Source of the DNA: UBA6168 sp041752395
GTDB taxonomy: Bacteria > Bacteroidota > Bacteroidia > Chitinophagales > Saprospiraceae
Direction: 5' to 3'
Length of the DNA: 64,000 nucleotides
Assembly: GCA_041752395.1 (NCBI GenBank)
Contig: JBGSWN010000073.1
Coordinates: forward strand, 1-64,000
Position numbers and translations under genes: made by a program
Shown here: positions 58,638 through 64,000 of the stretch, one piece after another
Layout of the letters: the number at the start of each line of letters is the position of its first letter
How positions within the stretch are numbered: position 1 is the stretch's first letter
The notes under the pieces: generated by a model
The model's input: the letters and a program-made list of their open reading frames with translations, nothing else
What the model was told of the DNA's origin: nothing
Database searches by the model: none

Positions 58638-61600
58638 GCCTCACCCCCTTCTCCTCCCCAAACACCTCATCCAAGCTCAATTCCGTCAACTTTCCAATAC
58701 TCCTCAGGTATTCCATGTCCACACTCTCCTTGCTCCCAAGCACGAGGTAAGTATATTTCCGGCCCTTCACGTATTTCTCTTGGAAAGCCTTGAGGTCGTC
58801 GGCATTGGCGACTTTCATGCGTTCGTACACGTCCTTGCGGATGTCCCGGTCGAAGCCACGGTCCTTGTTCAGGCGGTAGTTCCAGTAGATGCCGTCCTTG
58901 GTGATGCGGCTGGTTTCTATCTTCTTCTCGATGCTCTCGATGGCCTGTTGTATCTGCTTTTCGGAAACGGGCATCTCCTCGATGATTTCATTCATGGCCT
59001 TGATGGCATCCGGCATCTTGTCGGCCTGCGTGCCCACGTAGGCACGTAGGTAGTGCGCTTGCTCGGCCTTTGATGGGGAGCCGTAACTCACATTGGCAGA
59101 GTAGGCCAGCGCCCTCGATTCCCGTATTTCCTGAAACACGATGCTCGAAAGACCGGAGCCGAAATAGGTATTGTACAGCTCCGACATCACGTATTCGTCG
59201 AGGTTGAATTTCTCCGTGCCCTTGCTCACCAGCATTATTTCGGCCTGCACCATCGGGAAATCCACGAAAATGACCTCGTTTTCCTCAGTCGCCAATTCCT
59301 TGAATTGCTTGGCAGGTACCACAGGTTGCAGTTTTTCAGCTTCCTCCGCCACAAGTGCAATTGAAGCGGAACTGCTCATTCCATTGTCCGCTGATTTGCC
59401 TTTGGGATTAAGATGATACTTGTCCATAAGGGCAGTAGCTTGCTTGAATTCCCTTGACCCGTAGTAGAACACCCGATGTTCATACCCTGTGATTCCCTTG
59501 ATTTTTTCAACTAGAACTTCCGGCTTGAGTGCATTCAACTCGCTGGGCGTCAGTTCATTCGTAAACGGCGACTCCTTCCCGTAGCGGGCGTAGCTGGCCA
59601 TTGCGGAGCGCAAAATCGTCCCCTTGTTTTTCTTGTCATTCTCCCGGCGCAAAAGTTCGTCCGCCACGAGGCCAGCCAGCGCCTTATCGTCGCCCTTCAC
59701 ATTGGCAAGGATGTGCTCGAAAAGCTGGACGCCGGCCTCCAAACTCTCGTCCAGGCCGCTCAGGGTGACATAGGCCCGCTCGTCGCTCACGTTCACCGAA
59801 AAGTCCACACCGAGCTTGAAAAACTCCTGCTTCAACTGGTCGGCGCTGTACTTGTCCGTGCCGAGGTAGGGCAGGTAATTGATGGCCATGGCCAATTCCT
59901 TGTCACTGTTTTTGCCCATTTCCACGATATAGTCGAGCACGAACGTGGGGTTGTTTTTATTCTTGATATAATCCAATTCCACACCGCTGGCCAGTTTATT
60001 CGTCTGTATTTCTTTTTCATAATCCAAAAACTGCGGCTCCAAGCTTGGCGTTTCTTTCTCCAAGAATTTTTCGGTAAAAGTGGAAGACTTTTCCCGGTTC
60101 ACCGAAATGGCTGTGATAGTGGGTTTGTCCACTTTCACTACGCTCGGGTCGGCGCCGTTGCGTTTGTAAACGACCACGTAATTATCCCGGAAATGCTGGT
60201 TTGCCCAACGCACGATGTCCGCTTTCGTGAGCTTCTCCAAACGGGCGTAGCGGTTCACGTAGTCGGCCCATTTTGTTCCCAAAATAAAGGCATCCGTCAT
60301 CTGTCCGGCACGGGCGTTGTTGCTCTCGTTGGCACGTATCTCACTGAGTTTCAAGCTCTTGATACAAGCAGCCAGTAGCCACTCATCGAACTGCCCCTTC
60401 TTTAATTTTTCCAGCTCCGCAACGAGTAACTGCTCCACTTCCTCCAGCGTCTGTCCCTCACGGGGCTTGCCGTACAACTGAAAAGTCGAGTAATCCGCCA
60501 TTGGCGTCAGCGAGGCACGGGCTTCCAGCACCTGCTGTTTTTGGAGCAAATCGAGGTCAATCAACCCCGCCCGGCCATTGTACATCAGCCTCGAAATCAT
60601 GGTCAAATAATCCGCATCGGCCGTGTTGGCACCGCCGCCTTTCCACGCCAGATTCACGTAGGCCGCCTCCTGTCCCAGTACTTCCTTGCGAACGACCGAC
60701 GTCAGTTCCGGCTGCGGTTCTGCCTTGAAAGGCGGAATCGGCGCAGGCTGGTAGCCGCCAAAATATTTCTCCGCATAAGCCACCGCTTCGTCCGGTTTGA
60801 AGTCGCCCGCCAGCACGATGGCCATGTTGTTCGGCTTGTAATACGTGTCGAAAAACTCATGGATTTTGACGTGCGACGGGTTTTTCAAATGCTCGCCCTT
60901 GCCGATGGTCGTCTGCGTGCCGTAAGGGTGCGTCGGGTACAGTACCTCGTTGATGGCGGCGCTCACCTTGCGGAAATCCCGGTCCTGGTTGATGTTGAAT
61001 TCTTCGTAAACGGCTTCCAATTCCGTGTGGAACAGGCGCAGCACCAGCTCGTGGAAACGCTCGCTTTCGAGCTGCATCCAGCGCTCCAGTTCGTTGCTGG
61101 GGATGTCGTTCACGTACACCGTCTGCTCCACCCAAGTGTAGGCGTTGGTGCCACGGGCGCCCAGCGAGCTGACCATTTTGTCGTACTCGTTGGCGGCCAC
61201 CAGCTTGGCGGCGGCGTTCGAGGTTTCATCAATTTGAGCATAAATCGCCTTGCGTTTCTCCGGGTCGGTCTCCATCCGGTGCTGCTCGTAGAGGTCGGAG
61301 ATTTTGTCCAACATTTGCTCTTCCTGCGGCCAGTCGAGCGCCCCGATATTGTGCGTCCCTTTGAACATCATGTGTTCGAGGTAGTGCGCCAGGCCCGTCG
61401 TTTCGGCGGGGTCGTTTTTCGAGCCGGCCCGCACGGGCATGTTCGTCTGGATGCGAGGCTCGGCGTCGTTGATGCTCATGTAGAGCTTCATGCCGTTTTT
61501 CAAGGTGTAAATCTTGACACCGAGCGGGTCGCCGGGCACCGATTCGTAGTCGTAAGTGAGGGGAGGTGGAGAAACCATATTTGCATTGTCCGTCCTGCGG

Positions 61601-61749
61601 TCAGTGGTCTTTTTCTCCGTTAATTGTATGGATTGCTTTTCGGCTACCTTCATTTTAATTTTTGTTTTGTTTGGCGTTTGAGCTTGCGCAATGATGGGGA
61701 GCAAGCCTACAAGAATGACCAATAACAGGTGAAAGTTTATTTTTTTCAT
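58633..61749 (-). CDS. M16-family metallopeptidase, double-length pitrilysin type
   Basis: A 1038-residue secreted zinc protease (signal MKKINFHLLLVILVGLLPIIAQAQ). The inverted zinc motif HxxEH is at 122-126 in GLAHYLEHMMFKGTHNIG, with the third ligand Glu further on in the ELEAVYEEFNINQD region. Two M16 halves with two M16C domains follow, giving the full two-lobed clam-shell in one chain. It degrades peptides or misfolded proteins, likely in the periplasm or at the outer membrane. The start at 61749 gives the correct signal peptide. A heptamer array overlaps the stop codon. Confidence 0.93.
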   Translation of the reverse strand: MKKINFHLLLVILVGLLPIIAQAQTPNKTKIKMKVAEKQSIQLTEKKTTDRRTDNANMVSPPPLTYDYESVPGDPLGVKIYTLKNGMKLYMSINDAEPRIQTNMPVRAGSKNDPAETTGLAHYLEHMMFKGTHNIGALDWPQEEQMLDKISDLYEQHRMETDPEKRKAIYAQIDETSNAAAKLVAANEYDKMVSSLGARGTNAYTWVEQTVYVNDIPSNELERWMQLESERFHELVLRLFHTELEAVYEEFNINQDRDFRKVSAAINEVLYPTHPYGTQTTIGKGEHLKNPSHVKIHEFFDTYYKPNNMAIVLAGDFKPDEAVAYAEKYFGGYQPAPIPPFKAEPQPELTSVVRKEVLGQEAAYVNLAWKGGGANTADADYLTMISRLMYNGRAGLIDLDLLQKQQVLEARASLTPMADYSTFQLYGKPREGQTLEEVEQLLVAELEKLKKGQFDEWLLAACIKSLKLSEIRANESNNARAGQMTDAFILGTKWADYVNRYARLEKLTKADIVRWANQHFRDNYVVVYKRNGADPSVVKVDKPTITAISVNREKSSTFTEKFLEKETPSLEPQFLDYEKEIQTNKLASGVELDYIKNKNNPTFVLDYIVEMGKNSDKELAMAINYLPYLGTDKYSADQLKQEFFKLGVDFSVNVSDERAYVTLSGLDESLEAGVQLFEHILANVKGDDKALAGLVADELLRRENDKKNKGTILRSAMASYARYGKESPFTNELTPSELNALKPEVLVEKIKGITGYEHRVFYYGSREFKQATALMDKYHLNPKGKSADNGMSSSASIALVAEEAEKLQPVVPAKQFKELATEENEVIFVDFPMVQAEIMLVSKGTEKFNLDEYVMSELYNTYFGSGLSSIVFQEIRESRALAYSANVSYGSPSKAEQAHYLRAYVGTQADKMPDAIKAMNEIIEEMPVSEKQIQQAIESIEKKIETSRITKDGIYWNYRLNKDRGFDRDIRKDVYERMKVANADDLKAFQEKYVKGRKYTYLVLGSKESVDMEYLRSIGKLTELSLDEVFGEEKGVRP

Positions 61750-61872
61750 AAATAAAATTGATTGAATTAATTTCAAAAGGATTTGCGAAAGTAGCAAAGA
61801 TGGGGCGCTTACGCATTTGGCTGCATAGTAAAAACAGCTTCGTCATTTATGCGACCAGTTGTTTTTGTTGCA

Positions 61873-63162
61873 TCAAAACGCCCGATATTTTCCATCCAAC
61901 AGCAAGTTCGCCTCCATCTTCGAAAATTTTAGGGTCGCATTGTCCCAATGCAATTTCTCGTTGGGAAAACGGTTCGCCACCACCCCCAAAAGGATAGCTT
62001 CCGTCAGCCGGGAGGCATAAGAAAATGGTGCACTTGCCTCCGTCTTGCCCAAGCAAGCATCCACAAACTGGTGGTAGTGGTCCACTTCTTCCAGCAGGGG
62101 AAAGTCCAGTTTTTCAAACTTGCCGTCAATAATCAGCTTCGGGTAGCCGATATGCGGCAGTAGCAACCGCCCTTTTTCGCCGATGAACATCGAGCCTTGC
62201 TCCGGCAGTTTTTCCCCTTTTGGCATCGCCAATTCCTTGTTTTTCTTGGGCGCATCCGTGCCATCGTACCAGACCCATTTCAGTTTTTCCGTTGTAAAAT
62301 CAGTGCCGGGAAACTCGTAGGTCACCTCGTTGTGTTCCGGGTGCGAGAAGCCATTGGGCTTCCTGCAATCGCAGCAAATGGTGTTTGGAACATCCAATGC
62401 CAGCGCCGTATATGGCGTGTCGAAGATGTGGACGCCCATGTCGCCGAGGGTGCCGCAGCCATAGTCGAGCAGCTTCCGCCAATTGCCGGGGTGATAGACT
62501 TTCTCCTTGTAAGGCCGCTCCGGCGAAGTGCCCAGCCAGAGGTTCCAGTCGAGGGTGGAGGGAACGGGGTCGCTGCCTGTCGGTGCTGAACCGTCGTAGC
62601 CCCAGTTCTTGTTCGACCAAGCCCGCACGGTGTGCACCTTGCCGATAATGCCCGACTGAATCAATTGCGCCGTGCCCCGGTACTCCTTCCACGAGTGGAT
62701 TTGGATGCCCATTTGGGTGACGAGTTTCTTTTCCTCCGCCATTTTGCGCATCGCCCTCGCCTCGCTCACATGATGGGTGAGCGGCTTCTGGCAATAAACA
62801 GGCTTGCCCATTTCCATCGCCATCAGCGCAGCCGGGGCATGGGTATGGTCGGGCGTGGAGACGATGACGGCGTCAATGTCCTTGCCCATTTGCTCAAAGA
62901 GTTTGCGGTAGTCCTTGAAGGTTTTGGCGTTGGGATACAGTTTTTGCGCAGCAGCCAAATTATTGGCGTCCACATCGCAGAGTGCCGTCACCTCCACCAT
63001 GCCGTGGGAGGCGATGGAACCGAGGTCGGAAGCGCCCATGCCGCCGACGCCGATGTGGGCGGTGCGGAGTTTTCCGTTTTTCGCCAGCGCCCAAACAGCG
63101 GAGGGCAAAAGCGTAATGCCAGCTAGGGCAGAGGCGTTTTTAAGGAAGTCTCTTCTTTTCAT
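61873..63162 (-). CDS. Tat-exported Gfo/Idh/MocA-family oxidoreductase
   Basis: A 429-residue NAD(P)-dependent oxidoreductase. The N-terminus MKRRDFLKNASALAGITLLPSAVWA is a twin-arginine signal. The Rossmann motif is LRTAHIGVGGMGASDLGSIA. The EKP-type catalytic Lys lies in MGKPVYCQKPLTHHVSEARAM. The C-terminal alpha/beta domain contains GCGTLGDMGVHIFDTPYTALAL. Such Tat-linked members in Bacteroidota act on sugars or inositols in the periplasm. It precedes the ROK kinase gene divergently or in tandem with a sharp palindrome between. Confidence 0.9.
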   Translation of the reverse strand: MKRRDFLKNASALAGITLLPSAVWALAKNGKLRTAHIGVGGMGASDLGSIASHGMVEVTALCDVDANNLAAAQKLYPNAKTFKDYRKLFEQMGKDIDAVIVSTPDHTHAPAALMAMEMGKPVYCQKPLTHHVSEARAMRKMAEEKKLVTQMGIQIHSWKEYRGTAQLIQSGIIGKVHTVRAWSNKNWGYDGSAPTGSDPVPSTLDWNLWLGTSPERPYKEKVYHPGNWRKLLDYGCGTLGDMGVHIFDTPYTALALDVPNTICCDCRKPNGFSHPEHNEVTYEFPGTDFTTEKLKWVWYDGTDAPKKNKELAMPKGEKLPEQGSMFIGEKGRLLLPHIGYPKLIIDGKFEKLDFPLLEEVDHYHQFVDACLGKTEASAPFSYASRLTEAILLGVVANRFPNEKLHWDNATLKFSKMEANLLLDGKYRAF

Positions 63163-63238
63163 GTTTCGTTTTGCTTTAAAAATTGGAAATTGGCTTATCA
63201 CAATTTGTGATTACCTTTTGCAGACTATACATGCCCTA

Positions 63239-63271
63239 AACCTCGGGGAGGTTTTGAACCTCCCCGAGGTT
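63239..63271. repeat. Perfect 15-bp inverted repeat
   Basis: AACCTCGGGGAGGTT and AACCTCCCCGAGGTT are perfect complements around TTG, making a very stable hairpin. Similar CCTCGG..GAGG hairpins recur in Bacteroidota intergenic DNA. No T tract follows. Confidence 0.8.
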
Positions 63272-63282
63272 GGAATTAAGTA

Positions 63283-64000
63283 TCACGCACACAACAGCGC
63301 CGCTCCAAACACCCCCGCACTGTCGCCCAGCTTGGGTTTCAGGAAAATCGTCTCGCATTTCCCGCTGTTGAAAATGTACTTTTTCACCGCCTCCACACCC
63401 TCGGTGTACAGCAGGTCAATATTTCCCACCCCGCCACCGATGACCACCACTTCTGGGTCAATGACGTTGATGAAATTGGCGACTGCCCTTCCAAAAAAAT
63501 GAACCATCCGATCCATCGTCGCTTTGGCAGCCTCGTCGTTTCCGGCGTAGTAGTGCTCCACGATTTCAGGCAATTTAAGGTTCCCACCAGTTTTTTCATT
63601 GTAAAAACGGGTGAGTGCCGGGCCGGAAAGCACCTGCTCCACGCAGCCCTTGTTGCCACAGTAGCATTCGTAAGCGCTGTCGTCGAGGAAGCTGTGGCCC
63701 CACTCGCCGCCGATGCCGTGCTTGCCGTTGAGCAGCTTGCCGTTCACTACCACGCCACTGCCCGTGCCCGTGCCCATGATGAGGCCCCAGACCACCTCGG
63801 CATTCGGTGCGACGTCGTGCGCAGCGCCCCATTTGGCCTCTGCCAAAGCGAAGCAGTTCGCATCGTTGGCGAGTTCACAAGGAATGCCAAGGATTGCTTC
63901 GAGGTCAGCTTTCAAAGGCATTCCGTTGAGGCAGACGGTGTTGGAATTCTTCAAGGTTTTCGTCTTTGGGTCGAGGGTACCGGGCGTTGCGAAGCCGATT
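63283..64000 (-). CDS. ROK-family sugar kinase, N-terminus outside window
   Basis: The reading frame is open to the window edge; the visible start reads IGFATPGTLDPKTKTLKNSN. ROK signatures present are ELANDANCFALAEAKWGAA, WGLIMGTGTGSGVVVNGKLLNGKHGIGGEWGH with the catalytic Asp/His region, and the zinc-binding CYCGNKGCVEQVLSG. The C-terminus VVVIGGGVGNIDLLYTEG matches. ROK members phosphorylate glucose, N-acetylglucosamine, fructose or mannose derivatives, or act as repressors; this one has the catalytic kinase motifs. Confidence 0.93.
   Translation of the reverse strand, partial: IGFATPGTLDPKTKTLKNSNTVCLNGMPLKADLEAILGIPCELANDANCFALAEAKWGAAHDVAPNAEVVWGLIMGTGTGSGVVVNGKLLNGKHGIGGEWGHSFLDDSAYECYCGNKGCVEQVLSGPALTRFYNEKTGGNLKLPEIVEHYYAGNDEAAKATMDRMVHFFGRAVANFINVIDPEVVVIGGGVGNIDLLYTEGVEAVKKYIFNSGKCETIFLKPKLGDSAGVFGAALLCA

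Noticed and set aside
60541..61623. 360-residue ORF antisense to the M16 peptidase
   Set aside because: It overlaps a well-supported coding gene and reads as His/Val/Arg-rich shadow protein without domains.

Overview
The window is a chromosomal stretch from a member of the Bacteroidota, most likely in or near the Saprospiria (Lewinella/Haliscomenobacter type). The evidence is internal. Secreted proteins end in type IX secretion sorting domains and carry GEVED, SprB-type and HYR-like repeats. Many starts are preceded by the Bacteroidota promoter -7 motif TAnnTTTG instead of a Shine-Dalgarno sequence. There are also LytTR regulators, propeller-type sensor remains, a short primary sigma factor, and lineage-typical families such as DUF2279, DUF4956, DUF1223 and a DksA-like protein with an acidic tail. 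This placement is inference; no rRNA is present.

Layout. 1-8.3 kb: end of a LytTR response regulator, a secreted NTF2-like protein, an SLC13 permease, a GH20 hexosaminidase lipoprotein, a DUF2279 protein and a DksA-like protein. 8.3-14.5 kb: an envelope block with a prenyl reductase-like flavoprotein, BamA, UppS and a WecA-type transferase. 14.5-15.6 kb: a tRNA-Ala(GGC) inside a decayed tandem tRNA/hairpin array, then a small ribbon-helix-helix regulator with a long structured leader. 15.6-27.7 kb: a lipoprotein thioredoxin, a GEVED/T9SS surface protein, MetF, a secreted hypothetical protein, an Asp-box propeller, a hotdog thioesterase and an S41 protease. 27.9-34.5 kb: Lrp regulator, a secreted two-module protein, primary sigma factor, a START-like protein and an AddB-like nuclease. 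34.6-35.9 kb: a decayed two-component locus containing a 187-bp MITE-like inverted repeat. 36-43.4 kb: an 1866-residue HYR-repeat T9SS protein, a lamin-tail-domain T9SS protein and DUF4956. 43.5-58.5 kb: HutH, an alpha/beta hydrolase, small secreted proteins, an ABC exporter, GNAT, ankyrin, a GT39-like membrane protein, a GreA-like factor, a c-type cytochrome-like lipoprotein, fasciclin, DUF1223, an orphan antitoxin-like protein and an AT-rich nuclease-like gene. 58.6-64 kb: M16 peptidase, a Tat-exported Gfo/Idh/MocA oxidoreductase and the end of a ROK kinase.

The gene content is mostly ordinary housekeeping and cell-surface biology. No defence island, prophage, CRISPR array or biosynthetic cluster is visible. 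The least explained signal is between genes. A set of degenerate arrays with a period of about seven bases sits against start or stop codons and is often arranged as inverted repeats around terminators. At 29.6-29.7 kb two such arrays begin in the same register at the stop codons of two convergent genes. At 22.8 and 58.6 kb two near-identical arrays overlay the stop codons of unrelated genes. Other points of interest are the MITE-like element between two pseudogenes, the tandem tRNA array, the terminator-like leader of the ribbon-helix-helix gene, and an in-frame duplication of the ABC exporter start region.
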